From Vibrio splendidus (GTDB taxonomy: Bacteria; Pseudomonadota; Gammaproteobacteria; Enterobacterales; Vibrionaceae), in contig NZ_LNRF01000002.1 of NCBI RefSeq assembly GCF_001557875.1, positions 124,001-188,000 of the forward strand: DNA of 64,000 bases. The letters are read 5' to 3'. The position numbers and the translations under genes are program-made. Under the pieces are notes generated by a model. That model searched no databases. It saw only the letters and a program-made list of their open reading frames with translations, and was not told the DNA's origin. This document shows, one piece after another, positions 36,718 through 45,976 of the stretch (its first letter is position 1; each line of letters opens with the position of its first letter).

Positions 36718-38611
36718 TGGGCAATTAGCGTTTGGCGATCACCCGTTATTAGATCGTGCGGACTTTGCGCTGCAAGAAAACGAACGTGTGTGTTTGGTAG
36801 GGCGCAATGGCGCTGGTAAGTCTACATTGATGAAAATCCTGTCTGGGAACATCATCATGGACGACGGTAAGATGCAAATCACACAGGATGTGGTTGTATC
36901 TCGCCTTGAGCAAGATCCACCGCGTAATGAAGAAGGCACCGTTTATGATTACGTTGCTGGTGGCCTAGCGGAAATCGGTGAACAGTTGAAGATCTATCAC
37001 GATCTTCTGGATCTCATCGGTACTGACCCGAGTGAAAAGAACCTAAACCGCCTTACTCGCGTTCAAGAGCAACTGGATCACGCGAATGCATGGCGCTTTG
37101 AAGATCGCGTAAGTAATGTATTGGCGGCACTTAAGCTGACTGCTGAAACAAAACTGACGGATCTATCTGGTGGTTGGCAACGTAAAGCGGCACTTGCCCG
37201 TGCACTTGTATGTGACCCAGACGTTTTACTTCTAGACGAACCGACTAACCACTTGGATGTAGCGACAATCGAATGGTTAGAAGGCTTCCTGAAAGACTTC
37301 CGTGGTTCAATTATCTTTATCTCGCATGACCGTGCTTTCATCAAATCGATGGCAACACGCATTGTTGATCTTGATCGTGGTAAGTTGAGCTCGTTCCCTG
37401 GCGATTACGAAAACTACCTAGTTGAAAAAGAAGAAGCGCTACGTGTTGAAGAGATGCAGAACGCGGAATTCGATAAGAAGCTTGCTCAGGAAGAAGTATG
37501 GATTCGTCAGGGTATTAAAGCTCGTCGAACTCGTAACGAAGGCCGTGTACGTGCGCTTAAGAAGCTACGTGAAGAACGTTTGAACCGTCGTGAAGTGCAA
37601 GGTAAAGCTATTATCCAAATCGACGATGGCCAGCGTTCAGGCAAGATTGTATTTGAAGCCGAGAACATTAACTTTGGCTTCGAAGGCAAAGAGATTGTTA
37701 AAGACTTCAGCTTCAACATTATGCGTGGCGATCGTATCGCTCTGATTGGACCTAACGGTTGTGGTAAGAGTACGGTACTTAAACTGCTTCTTGATCAGCT
37801 TAAGCCAGATTCAGGTCGTCTACATTGCGGTACTAAACTTGAAGTCGCTTACTTCGACCAATACCGCGAAATCCTAGACCCTGAGAAGTCCGTAATTGAT
37901 AACCTAGCGGATGGTAAGCAAGAAGTCACTGTAGGTGGTCGTGAGCGTCATGCGCTAAGTTACTTACAAGATTTCTTATTCTCGCCTAAACGTGCTCGTA
38001 CTCCTGTTAAAGCGCTGTCTGGTGGTGAGAAAAACCGTCTGTTATTAGCTCGTATCTTCCTTAAGTCGAACAACTTATTGATTCTCGATGAGCCAACCAA
38101 CGATCTAGATATCGAAACTTTGGAACTTTTAGAAGATTTGCTTGCCAACTATCAGGGTACGCTTCTTTTAGTGAGCCACGATCGTCAGTTTGTTGATAAC
38201 ACGGTTATGACAAGTTGGATCTTCGAAGGTAATGGTGTGATTGAAGAATTCGTTGGTGGCTATCACGACGCTCAGCAACAAAGAAAGCAAGCATTAGAGT
38301 ACCGACAGGTTGAAAAGCCATCAAAGCCTGAGAAAGTAGTTGAGGAAACTCCCAAAACTGCGCCAGTTAAGGCTAAACCTAAGAAGTTATCGTATAAGCT
38401 ACAACGAGAACTAGAAGCGCTACCAATGCGTTTAGAAGAATTGGAAACTCAAATTGAAACTCTCCAGGAAGAAGTCAACGATCCAAGCTTCTTTTCAAAA
38501 TCTGTAGAGCAGACACAACCAGTTTTAGATAAGCTATCTGCAGCAGAGCAGGAGCTTGAAGTTGCTTTTGAGCGCTGGGAAGAGCTCGAGGCACTACAAC
38601 AGGAAAGTTAA
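36695..38611 (+). CDS. uup: Uup, ABC-F ATPase
   Basis: Soluble ribosome-associated ABC-F protein with two ATPase domains: Walker A GRNGAGKST and GPNGCGKST, signatures LSGGWQRKAALARAL and LSGGEKNRLLLARI, Walker B LLLDEPTNHLD and LILDEPTNDLD. 638 aa, with the C-terminal coiled coil (about 560-638: LQRELEALPMRLEELETQ) that defines Uup and binds DNA. ABC-F proteins act on ribosome function; uup mutants affect transposon excision. Starts inside the upstream glutaredoxin-like gene. Confidence 0.95.
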   Translation: MALLTIHNGQLAFGDHPLLDRADFALQENERVCLVGRNGAGKSTLMKILSGNIIMDDGKMQITQDVVVSRLEQDPPRNEEGTVYDYVAGGLAEIGEQLKIYHDLLDLIGTDPSEKNLNRLTRVQEQLDHANAWRFEDRVSNVLAALKLTAETKLTDLSGGWQRKAALARALVCDPDVLLLDEPTNHLDVATIEWLEGFLKDFRGSIIFISHDRAFIKSMATRIVDLDRGKLSSFPGDYENYLVEKEEALRVEEMQNAEFDKKLAQEEVWIRQGIKARRTRNEGRVRALKKLREERLNRREVQGKAIIQIDDGQRSGKIVFEAENINFGFEGKEIVKDFSFNIMRGDRIALIGPNGCGKSTVLKLLLDQLKPDSGRLHCGTKLEVAYFDQYREILDPEKSVIDNLADGKQEVTVGGRERHALSYLQDFLFSPKRARTPVKALSGGEKNRLLLARIFLKSNNLLILDEPTNDLDIETLELLEDLLANYQGTLLLVSHDRQFVDNTVMTSWIFEGNGVIEEFVGGYHDAQQQRKQALEYRQVEKPSKPEKVVEETPKTAPVKAKPKKLSYKLQRELEALPMRLEELETQIETLQEEVNDPSFFSKSVEQTQPVLDKLSAAEQELEVAFERWEELEALQQES

Positions 38612-38620
38612 GAAGTAATA

Positions 38621-40312
38621 ATGACTTGTACTAAATTTAAATTAACTACAGTTGCAGCTCTAGTTTTGGCTGCAACTAATGCCAACGCTGCACTTTACAA
38701 GGTAGTTGAGGTAACGCCTTCGATTACTGGTGCATCTGAAATCTTTGGTGTAGCTATTCAGCCTGCGACGGTAACCGGAACAGAAAGTTGTTTTACTACC
38801 GGCACTGTTGGTAGCGTTGCATGTGACAGCTTTAAATTAGCTGGTGAAACTCGCAATACGGTCGAGGCTGTAAGTTATCGTGAAGAAGTACCATTCGCGA
38901 TGGACGCTCCGTTCCAATACATCCAAGAGTTCGATGATTTCGAAAACTATTGTTATAGAGAGCTAAGATACTCTACATGTGAGAGTTGGGCGCAAAACCG
39001 TTGGAATGATACTTGGAGTAAGGAAAGGTTCGACCTAACTTACGTCAATGCAAAAGCATTTGTTGAAGGCGGCGCGACATTTGACACTCGTAATACGGTC
39101 ATTAACTCTCTAGATAATAATGCTCAACCACTAGGTGTTAAATCTGAAGGTGGTATCCGTAATAATGCGATGTTTACGACGACGGCTGGGCCTACTGGCA
39201 CCTCTGAAACTCGTGCATGGAAAGCGATTACGGCAAGCAACAGTACTGTTTATAATGTAGGTAGTGTATCTACGGCAGGTCCAAAAACAGACACTTCGGA
39301 TACAACATTTAGCTCAAAAGCTGCTATCTGGGATGGTACTACAACAAAAGAGATTGATTGGATCAGAAGTGGAAATGCTCAACAAGATGAATACTTTGCC
39401 CAAGGCAGTATGCGTTCAATTGTTGAATCAAACTCTGTTTTCTATGGTGTTGGCTATAATACAGCAGATGGTAATGGCGACCTACAAGACATGAATGCCA
39501 GTGTTTTTGTGAGCGATTCACTAGACCTTACCAGCGCAACATGGACAACTAAACAGATTAGCGGTGCAGAGGTTAAGTCTGGTTCATCTAACGATGATGC
39601 TCGATACAGTAACTCTGTAGCGACTGACATTAACGATAACTTGTTCGCTGTTGGTTATTCTAAGCGTAATGGCTATGTGCCAGAGAGTGGTAGTGCTGGT
39701 AACAAGATTTTCGTTGTAACGGATGCTAAAAACCCGACAGCAACGTATTTGTCTGGTGGTATCTTCTTCGGCGGTTCGAGCGGTGAAGCTAAAGCAGTTA
39801 ACAACTTTAATGAGTTTGTTGGCCAAATAGATGCAGAAACCACTCGTGAGGTTGATGGTAGTGAAAGAAGACACAGAGGCTTTATATATCCTTATAACGT
39901 GTCCTCATCAACGGAAGCTCGTCGTGTAGACATCTTTAACGGTCAGGCTTGGTGGTTAGATGATCTAACAAATGATGGTAATGTTTCCGGAGAGAACAAC
40001 AAGTTCCGAATTATTGATGCTACTGACATTAACGATGCTGGTGTAATCTCGGCTACTGCTATCAAATGTACAGTTGGGGGAACTACTCAACCGTATGACA
40101 CAACTTCTCACAACTCATACTGTGGTGGCGCTGCGTCTAACGCAGTAGAAGAGGTTGTCGCGGTTAAGCTCGTTCCAATTACCGGTGCGACTAAAGCTGA
40201 TATCCAAGCTCGTAGTGCCGATTCAGAGAAAGTCGATCGTCAAGGTGGTAGCCTAGGTTGGTTGACTTTGACTGTGCTTGGTCTGTTAGGGTTCCGTAGA
40301 AAATTTAAATAA
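38621..40312 (+). CDS. DUF3466 family exported protein with GlyGly-CTERM anchor
   Basis: 563 aa surface or periplasmic protein. Signal peptide to about 23 (TTVAALVLAATNANA), a long Ser/Thr/Asn-rich beta region, and a C-terminal sorting tail: GGSLG, a hydrophobic helix (WLTLTVLGLLGF) and a basic end RRKFK. This is the GlyGly-CTERM type processed by rhombosortase and linked to type II secretion in Vibrio and Shewanella. Several ATDINDNLFAVGYS and ATDINDAGVISAT type segments look like DUF3466 propeller-like repeats. It is 9 bp after uup, which is odd for an exported protein, so it may share that promoter. Confidence 0.85.
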   Translation: MTCTKFKLTTVAALVLAATNANAALYKVVEVTPSITGASEIFGVAIQPATVTGTESCFTTGTVGSVACDSFKLAGETRNTVEAVSYREEVPFAMDAPFQYIQEFDDFENYCYRELRYSTCESWAQNRWNDTWSKERFDLTYVNAKAFVEGGATFDTRNTVINSLDNNAQPLGVKSEGGIRNNAMFTTTAGPTGTSETRAWKAITASNSTVYNVGSVSTAGPKTDTSDTTFSSKAAIWDGTTTKEIDWIRSGNAQQDEYFAQGSMRSIVESNSVFYGVGYNTADGNGDLQDMNASVFVSDSLDLTSATWTTKQISGAEVKSGSSNDDARYSNSVATDINDNLFAVGYSKRNGYVPESGSAGNKIFVVTDAKNPTATYLSGGIFFGGSSGEAKAVNNFNEFVGQIDAETTREVDGSERRHRGFIYPYNVSSSTEARRVDIFNGQAWWLDDLTNDGNVSGENNKFRIIDATDINDAGVISATAIKCTVGGTTQPYDTTSHNSYCGGAASNAVEEVVAVKLVPITGATKADIQARSADSEKVDRQGGSLGWLTLTVLGLLGFRRKFK

Positions 40313-40324
40313 TTTTATCTCTTG

Positions 40325-40360
40325 AGCCCGAGTTCACAATTCTGAACTCGGGCTTTTTTT
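40325..40360 (+). terminator. Terminator after the DUF3466 gene
   Basis: 12-bp perfect stem AGCCCGAGTTCA / TGAACTCGGGCT and seven T. Confidence 0.9.
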
Positions 40361-40473
40361 CGCCTTGAGAAAAGTGAAAATTTGATCGATTCTTAAAGTT
40401 GGAGTCACAAAAACTCCGCAAAGTTGTAATCATTGTATGTTAGTAAATGGAACACCCGTATGAGGACTGCACT

Positions 40474-40647
40474 ATGAAGAGACAAAAGCGTGATCGACTA
40501 GAACGAGCACAATCTCAAGGTTACAAGGCTGGTTTAAATGGACGGTCGCAAGAAGCTTGCCCATATAGCCAAATGGATTCTCGGTCTTATTGGTTAGGTG
40601 GATGGCGTGACGCCAAGGATGATAAGCAATCAGGTCTCTATAAGTAG
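40474..40647 (+). CDS. rmf: Rmf, ribosome modulation factor
   Basis: Stationary-phase protein that dimerises 70S ribosomes into inactive 100S particles. 57 aa (E. coli 55): MKRQKRDRLERAQSQGYKAG, then GRSQEACPY and SYWLGGWRDA. The ATG at 40474 matches the family start; nine in-frame codons upstream are not conserved. Single gene with its own terminator; fabA follows on the opposite strand, the same neighbour as in E. coli. Confidence 0.95.
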   Translation: MKRQKRDRLERAQSQGYKAGLNGRSQEACPYSQMDSRSYWLGGWRDAKDDKQSGLYK

Positions 40648-40670
40648 ATAGGGCGTAAAGAATTCAAGGT

Positions 40671-40714
40671 CAAGGCTCTATAGTTGATTACATCTATAGA
40701 GCCTTGTTAGTTTT
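40671..40714 (+). terminator. rmf terminator
   Basis: 13-bp perfect stem CAAGGCTCTATAG / CTATAGAGCCTTG with a 10-base loop and a short T-rich tail. Confidence 0.82.
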
Positions 40715-40852
40715 AAAGGGCATAAAGCATTCTCAGAACTACATATAGCATTATAGTTTTGTTCTCATAAACGTATCGCTGGTGGAGTTATCCTGTTTCA
40801 CACTTAATACGGGATTACCTTAATGCACTATAACTAAATTTATTGGAGTGAA

Positions 40853-40879
40853 AATAAAGCAGCCATGGGCTGCTTTATT
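40853..40879 (-). terminator. fabA terminator
   Basis: AATAAAGCAGCC and GGCTGCTTTATT arms with loop ATG, followed by U residues on the minus strand. Confidence 0.8.
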
Positions 40880-40897
40880 AAAAATCTAACTATTAGA

Positions 40898-41413
40898 TTA
40901 GAATGCTGACGTATCTTGGAAAAGGCCAACTTTCAAATCTTTAGCAACGTAGATCTCTTTGCCATCAACAAGTACACGACCATCCGCAAGACCCATAACT
41001 AGGCGACGGTTAACAACACGCTTCATGTGGATCTCGTAAGTTACTTTTTTCGCTGTAGGCAGAATTTGACCAGTGAATTTCACTTCGCCAACCCCTAGAG
41101 CACGACCTTTACCTTCGCCGCCAACCCAACCAAGGTAGAAGCCAACAAGCTGCCACATTGCGTCGAGGCCTAGACAACCAGGCATTACAGGGTCACCTGG
41201 GAAGTGGCAATCGAAAAACCATAGGTCAGGAGTAATATCCAGCTCAGCAAGAACTAAACCTTTACCATAATCACCTTCAGTTTCAGACATTTTAGTGATG
41301 CGATCCATCATTAGCATGTTCGGTGCTGGTAGTTGAGGGCCTTGTGGCCATAGTTCGCCTTGGCTTGATGCTAGAAGCTCTTCGCGAGTGTAAGAATCAC
41401 GTTTGTTTTGCAT
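40898..41413 (-). CDS. fabA: FabA, 3-hydroxydecanoyl-ACP dehydratase/isomerase
   Basis: Makes the cis-3-decenoyl-ACP that starts unsaturated fatty acid synthesis. 171 aa (E. coli 172). [12 protein letters not shown] and the active site [24 protein letters not shown] (catalytic His and Asp) are intact. The ATG at 41413 ([14 protein letters not shown]) fits the family; a TTG two codons upstream is possible but less likely. It is about 70 bp downstream of lonH on the same strand, as in E. coli. Confidence 0.96.
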   Translation of the reverse strand: MQNKRDSYTREELLASSQGELWPQGPQLPAPNMLMMDRITKMSETEGDYGKGLVLAELDITPDLWFFDCHFPGDPVMPGCLGLDAMWQLVGFYLGWVGGEGKGRALGVGEVKFTGQILPTAKKVTYEIHMKRVVNRRLVMGLADGRVLVDGKEIYVAKDLKVGLFQDTSAF

Positions 41414-41483
41414 TATCAATTACTCCGATTTTTGATAGGTGCATATTAGTGAACAGGTGTACGCTAAACAAGTCCGATCAGTA

Positions 41484-43136
41484 CTAGACAAACCAGTTTT
41501 TAATGCGTCCAACAATTCCAATAGGGTGCTCATGTCTTTCAAAGTTTTCAATACGTTCCGCGATTTTGCTCAGAACGCTTTCTTGTTCATCGTCTCTAAA
41601 TGGTTTGTTCATAATAAGAGGAATTGCTTCATCTACATTAGACACAGACCAAATATGGAATTCTTCATTCTTAATGCTTTCAATAAGGTCTGGCTTCAGT
41701 GCAAGGTGCCTTAAATTCGATCTTGGAAGGATCACGCCTTGTTCGCCAGTTAAGCCATTGTGCTTACACACATGGTAGAAGCCTTCGATTTTTTCGTTTA
41801 GCCCACCAACCGCTTGTACACGACCAAATTGGTCTACTGCACCAGTAACCGCAATTTGTTGATTGATAGGGTATTCAGACAAAGCACTCACCAGAGAACA
41901 CAACTCCGCAAGAGAAGCACTATCGCCATCTACTTCGCAGTAAGACTGCTCAAATACTACGGAAGCTGCGTATGGTAACGGATCTTCAAGGTTTAGTGCG
42001 CTGCTCACAAATGCTTGCATGATCATCATGCCTTTAGCATGAAGATTACCACCAAGTTCGGCTTTGCGCTCAACATCGGCAATATCACCATCACCAAAGT
42101 GAATAACACAGGAGATTCGTGCAGGTTCACCATACGATATTGGGTGTCCCGGTACATCGATGACCGTCAATCCATTAACTTGACCAACTTGTTCACCTTC
42201 AGTTTCGATAATGACTTGGCCATCACGAATATCATCAAGGGCGCGTTCTGGTAGATAAGATTCACGGTTGTATTTGTGCTGCTGAGCTTGTTGGATATGG
42301 TGAATATCAATCTCACCATTGTCGGCTTCAATCAGAGCTTCGTTCAATAACGCATTGTGCCAAATAGGGCATAATGGAATATAGCTCTGATCTTCAGTCT
42401 CTCTTGCTCCGGCCGTGAGAATGCCCGTCAACGCTTGTTGCGTGATGGTTGGCAATTCATAGCGTTGTTGAAGCCACTTAAGGTAACCAAGATATTGAGT
42501 CAAAGTCTCTTCAGAGAGCTTGATATCTTGTTCAATTTCGCTAAATAGGCAAAAACCGGTTTGAATATCGCTGTCCAGGTAATCAAGGTCACCTAGTTGA
42601 GCTCTGTCTCCAACGACAATCAACTTAATGTTGTAAGTCAAAGGCAAAGTCGGGGATTGGTTCAAGTGCTCTGGATTGCTGCTGATAGGCTCTACGGCTT
42701 CACCAAGCAGTGCTGATTTAAGCAGTAACCAGCTTCCTGGGTTGGCCAAGATCAAGTTTGCTGAAACGATCAGATAGCCATTGTTTGCTCTAGCCAGTAG
42801 GCCAGGTTTTGTTGCAACAACCTTACCGTCTTTCGATTGAACTTGGTCAAACAGAGAGACAGCATTTAAAGACTCAGTTTTTATAACCGGTAGAGTGTGA
42901 TCATCTAAAGCAGTGACTAGAGATTCAACAATCATTTGACGATAGATCGAGTTGTCTGGAGCGTTTACAAGTAACACACGCGAAAGGTTAGACAAACGGA
43001 CAAAGCGGGTTAGCGCATCTTTGAATCTATGTTGAATATCTGAAAACGGGAAAGGCGAGATGTCAGGGAATTGCTCTAATTGAGCGCTATATTCGTCGTA
43101 CTGAGGCGTAACATGTCGCCAATCTACTTGAGTCAT
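41484..43136 (-). CDS. LonH, Lon-like S16 protease (YcbZ family)
   Basis: 550-aa Lon-related protein (E. coli YcbZ/LonH, 586 aa) with a degenerate ATPase-like N-terminal half and a C-terminal Lon protease domain. The catalytic serine is in VDGDSASLAEL and the lysine in GGLNEKIEGFY, a normal Ser-Lys dyad. IAVTGAVDQFGRVQAVGG is the standard Lon core strand. Location between fabA and matP matches E. coli. Substrates unknown here. Confidence 0.9.
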   Translation of the reverse strand: MTQVDWRHVTPQYDEYSAQLEQFPDISPFPFSDIQHRFKDALTRFVRLSNLSRVLLVNAPDNSIYRQMIVESLVTALDDHTLPVIKTESLNAVSLFDQVQSKDGKVVATKPGLLARANNGYLIVSANLILANPGSWLLLKSALLGEAVEPISSNPEHLNQSPTLPLTYNIKLIVVGDRAQLGDLDYLDSDIQTGFCLFSEIEQDIKLSEETLTQYLGYLKWLQQRYELPTITQQALTGILTAGARETEDQSYIPLCPIWHNALLNEALIEADNGEIDIHHIQQAQQHKYNRESYLPERALDDIRDGQVIIETEGEQVGQVNGLTVIDVPGHPISYGEPARISCVIHFGDGDIADVERKAELGGNLHAKGMMIMQAFVSSALNLEDPLPYAASVVFEQSYCEVDGDSASLAELCSLVSALSEYPINQQIAVTGAVDQFGRVQAVGGLNEKIEGFYHVCKHNGLTGEQGVILPRSNLRHLALKPDLIESIKNEEFHIWSVSNVDEAIPLIMNKPFRDDEQESVLSKIAERIENFERHEHPIGIVGRIKNWFV

Positions 43137-43325
43137 TTAAGTTTCTGATTATGATAATGAGGTAGGGAGTATATAGAAAAACCGATCTCGCTTGTAGCTC
43201 TATGTTGTAGTTACTAATCACTAAGCTAATATAAGTATGATCTTGGTCTATTCTTTCAAGACAATAATTGTTAAATAGCCTATTTTGGGTTACGCTGTCA
43301 CTAGGATTAACTCTCGAGATTAGAC

Positions 43326-43781
43326 ATGAAATATCAGCAACTTGAAAACTTGGAATGTGGTTGGAAATGGAACTATCTGGTCAAAAAATGGAAAGAAGGT
43401 GAATCGATCACTTGCCATATTGATTCAAGTGAAGCTGACGTTGCTGTTCAAGCCTTATTGAAGTTGGAACACCAGCCTACGGGTGTTCTTGAGTGGATCT
43501 CTAACAACATGTCTCCTGAGCTCGATAACAAGCTTAAACAAGCGATCAGGGCTAAGCGAAAGCGCCACTTCAATGCTGAACAAGTTCACACCAAGAAGAA
43601 ATCAATCGACCTTGATTATCGTGTATGGGAAAAACTATCTCAACGAGCGAATGAGCTAGGTTGTACGCTTTCTGACGCCATAGAGTATTTGGTTAGCGAA
43701 GCGTCTCGTAGTGAACAGGCTAGTAAGACAGTGACCAGCCTTAAAGAAGACTTAAGCAAGCTCCTTTCTGACGATAAATAA
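43326..43781 (+). CDS. matP: MatP, macrodomain Ter protein
   Basis: Binds matS sites in the chromosome terminus and organises the Ter macrodomain through dimerisation and ZapB contact. 151 aa (E. coli 150): NLECGWKWNYLVKKWKEGE at the start, basic DNA-binding region KAKRKRHF-like (IRAKRKRHFNAEQ), and the ribbon-helix-helix plus coiled-coil C-terminus (KKKSIDLDYRVWEKLS). Divergent from lonH. I did not find a clear matS site nearby. Confidence 0.95.
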   Translation: MKYQQLENLECGWKWNYLVKKWKEGESITCHIDSSEADVAVQALLKLEHQPTGVLEWISNNMSPELDNKLKQAIRAKRKRHFNAEQVHTKKKSIDLDYRVWEKLSQRANELGCTLSDAIEYLVSEASRSEQASKTVTSLKEDLSKLLSDDK

Positions 43782-43804
43782 CCATCAACAGTAGTGGTGA
43801 CATT

Positions 43805-44113
43805 ATGATGTACGTAATCTTAATCGGTGCGGTGTTAGTTTTTTGGTTAGTAGCAGTCGATCGACCGGTATTGAAAATTAAATTTAGCGACGGGGCGATC
43901 GAACAAGTTAAAGGGCATCTTCCACCGAGCTTTAAGCACAACCTTCAAGAGATTGGTCATAACAACGCCTTTAAAGGTGAGCTAAAAGTGTATGCAAAAC
44001 GCTCGGGCTACAATCTTAAGTTCACTAAAGATGTACCTAAAAACGTACAGCAACGTATTCGTAACGTGTTCCCGCATAATGGTTTTAAGTCTAAAGGCTC
44101 AAAGAAAGCGTAA
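43805..44113 (+). CDS. DUF3634 family membrane-anchored small protein
   Basis: 102 aa. One N-terminal membrane helix (VILIGAVLVFWLVAV) is followed by a basic soluble domain: DGAIEQVKGHLPPSFKHNLQEIG and LKFTKDVPKNVQQRIRNVFPH, the DUF3634 pattern. Two adjacent ATG codons (43805, 43808) could serve. It is 23 bp after matP, probably in the same transcript. Function unknown. Confidence 0.82.
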   Translation: MMYVILIGAVLVFWLVAVDRPVLKIKFSDGAIEQVKGHLPPSFKHNLQEIGHNNAFKGELKVYAKRSGYNLKFTKDVPKNVQQRIRNVFPHNGFKSKGSKKA

Positions 44114-44217
44114 TAGTCGAGAATTACGTGTGACTTGGTAAACCCTCATACTTAGTTAATTCTTCACTTTCCTTAATCATCAGCATACTGTTCTCACTTC
44201 CTAACTGAGAGAGCAGT

Positions 44218-44529
44218 ATGAGATATCTAATATTCTTGTTGTGTTTTGTATCCCCATTCGCATTTCCTGATGATGCATTGGTTAACCCTGTTGCCAAAAA
44301 TATTAAAGTCACCGTTATGAAAGAGCTCAATAAGAGTAATGCTGATTTCGATGGCTATTGCGATCTGATGATTGAGATGAAGCACTCTAAAGTCTATACA
44401 AGAATTAAGAGGGTGAGAACATCGGGCGATAGCAAAGTTTGTAAACAGGCTAAAAAGCACCTGCCAAAGAAGAAAAAGTTCAAATATAGCTTTCCAGAAA
44501 AGTATATTCGTATCCATATCGCAAATTAA
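44218..44529 (+). CDS. Secreted stand-alone TolA C-terminal-like domain
   Basis: 103 aa with a signal peptide (MRYLIFLLCFVSPFAF, cleavage near residue 17). The rest resembles the TolA domain III: an initial helix (NPVAKNIKVTVMKELN), then Cys in DGYCDLMIEM, a strand, GDSKVCKQAKKHLPK with the second Cys, and a closing F-x-x-x-Y strand (YSFPEKYIRIHI). In TolA these two cysteines form a disulfide. The inner-membrane anchor and long helix of TolA are missing. Very Lys-rich. It could interact with Tol-Pal or phage proteins, or be unrelated in function. Similarity is by eye. Confidence 0.6.
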   Translation: MRYLIFLLCFVSPFAFPDDALVNPVAKNIKVTVMKELNKSNADFDGYCDLMIEMKHSKVYTRIKRVRTSGDSKVCKQAKKHLPKKKKFKYSFPEKYIRIHIAN

Positions 44530-44671
44530 CGGGTTTAGTGCACTATAACTAAATAGCCTCAATTTTATTGAAACAATTCCGTGAACCAATCTCTAATTTC
44601 TATTAATATTAGTTTTATTATAAAGGCAGCATATGCTGATAAAAGGCAATTAGGGCAAAGGAAAGTTACGG

Positions 44672-45892
44672 TTGTTGTTAGCAAATAAAAGTTACTCCCC
44701 CGAAGTGATTGAGATCTCAAGGAAGGTCACAATCAATGTTGAAGCTCGCTTTAATCGATGGTTAACCTCACCAGAATATAAGCTTGCGCAATCGACAGTA
44801 GATACGTTACTAAGTTTGGAAAATAGGTATTGTGATAGCGTCATATTTGATGAATCTGACCGTATCTCTCACAACCAACGTATTTTATTGCGCTGTGAGC
44901 AGGATCGAGTCAATGCTCATCGCGAGAAGGTAAATGCAAAACAGCAAACATTACGGTATGTGATAGACGATGTCAGTAATGCCGCTTCTGCGCTTATGCT
45001 TGAGAAACTACAAGGAACGCTAATCAGTTCTTTGTTCTCGGAACTACCAGATTACAATGAATTCGCTAGTGCTGCGTATTCGCCATCCTTAAACTTTTCC
45101 AAACTCCATGAAATATCAGCGAAAAGCAGGCCATTGAGCTCAAGCTTAATCGAGTTTGTTTCTAATCGTGAGTTCACAGAAAAGTACGGCAAGAAGTCCA
45201 AGGTAATTCTCGATCCAAAAATTGCAGCACGCCAAATAGGTATCGAGAACTGTCGTTTATTGTTCCCATTGTTAATGACCCAGCAGCTAATTAAATGGAA
45301 TGATGGCAACATTAAACACATCACACCTAAGGTTTGGCAGCACCTGGTCGTGACGTCAAATGCGACTCGAATTCGACTTCAAGAAACATCGGTAAAAGAC
45401 CCTAATGTTGGTATTCTACTTGGCGTATTGAGAATTCTCCCTTTGTTTGTGATTTGTAACCACTTTTCTTCTATATTCGAAGATGCATTAGTAAAAACTA
45501 TGCTCGGTTACCGAGATGCCAGTGACAAGCATGATGAATATTATGCTTGTGCAGAAGTGCTCCCAAACACCCAGTTTCTCGAAACGATGGTAGAGAAGTT
45601 AGAGCTGAAGTTACTAAAAAACCTCGTTGAATTTGTAGATTGGAGCCCAAGTAATCAGTTTATAAAGAGGGCTCTTCTAGAGGAAGTTAATGATACCCCC
45701 GTGCTTGAGCGAACAGTTTATGGTGCTGCTCTGGCTCAAGGTCGAAAGTTTTCTATTTTCGAAGCGTTAGATAACAGCGAATTATTTAACGTTAAGCATC
45801 GACCTTATTGGTTTTCTACAGTTCAAATGTCTATAACGACAATTGAACAAATGCAGGATAGGGTGCCTGGAAAACTGACGACGAACATGTAA
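44672..45892 (+). CDS. HDOD-like cytosolic signalling protein
   Basis: 406 aa, no signal peptide. The N-terminal helical part (about 1-110) precedes a segment resembling the HDOD domain (metal-free HD-like output domain): SALMLEKLQGTLISSLFSELPDYN, then a helix-rich core LIEFVSNREF..DPKIAARQIGIENCRLLFPLLMTQQLIKW (about 160-210). The catalytic HD pair is not visible, as is usual for HDOD. A TTG start at 44672 follows AGGAAAG; an ATG 39 bp upstream is blocked by a stop. Single gene ending in a strong terminator. Family placement moderate. Confidence 0.6.
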   Translation: MLLANKSYSPEVIEISRKVTINVEARFNRWLTSPEYKLAQSTVDTLLSLENRYCDSVIFDESDRISHNQRILLRCEQDRVNAHREKVNAKQQTLRYVIDDVSNAASALMLEKLQGTLISSLFSELPDYNEFASAAYSPSLNFSKLHEISAKSRPLSSSLIEFVSNREFTEKYGKKSKVILDPKIAARQIGIENCRLLFPLLMTQQLIKWNDGNIKHITPKVWQHLVVTSNATRIRLQETSVKDPNVGILLGVLRILPLFVICNHFSSIFEDALVKTMLGYRDASDKHDEYYACAEVLPNTQFLETMVEKLELKLLKNLVEFVDWSPSNQFIKRALLEEVNDTPVLERTVYGAALAQGRKFSIFEALDNSELFNVKHRPYWFSTVQMSITTIEQMQDRVPGKLTTNM

Positions 45893-45928
45893 AAAGGGGA
45901 GCCACATTAAATGTGGCTCCTTTTTTTT
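45892..45928 (+). terminator. Terminator after the HDOD-like gene
   Basis: GGAGCCACAT / ATGTGGCTCC stem with loop TAA and eight T, with A's on the other side so it may also serve the convergent DUF2971 gene. Confidence 0.9.
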
Positions 45929-45976
45929 GTTGCACTGTAACGTAATGCGAGAGCCTGACATCTTGCTTTATCCCTT

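Noticed and set aside
40824..44554. Identical 16-mer TGCACTATAACTAAAT at 40824-40839 and 44539-44554
   Set aside because: In 64 kb of AT-leaning sequence about one such chance match is expected; flanks do not extend the match and no mobile gene lies between.
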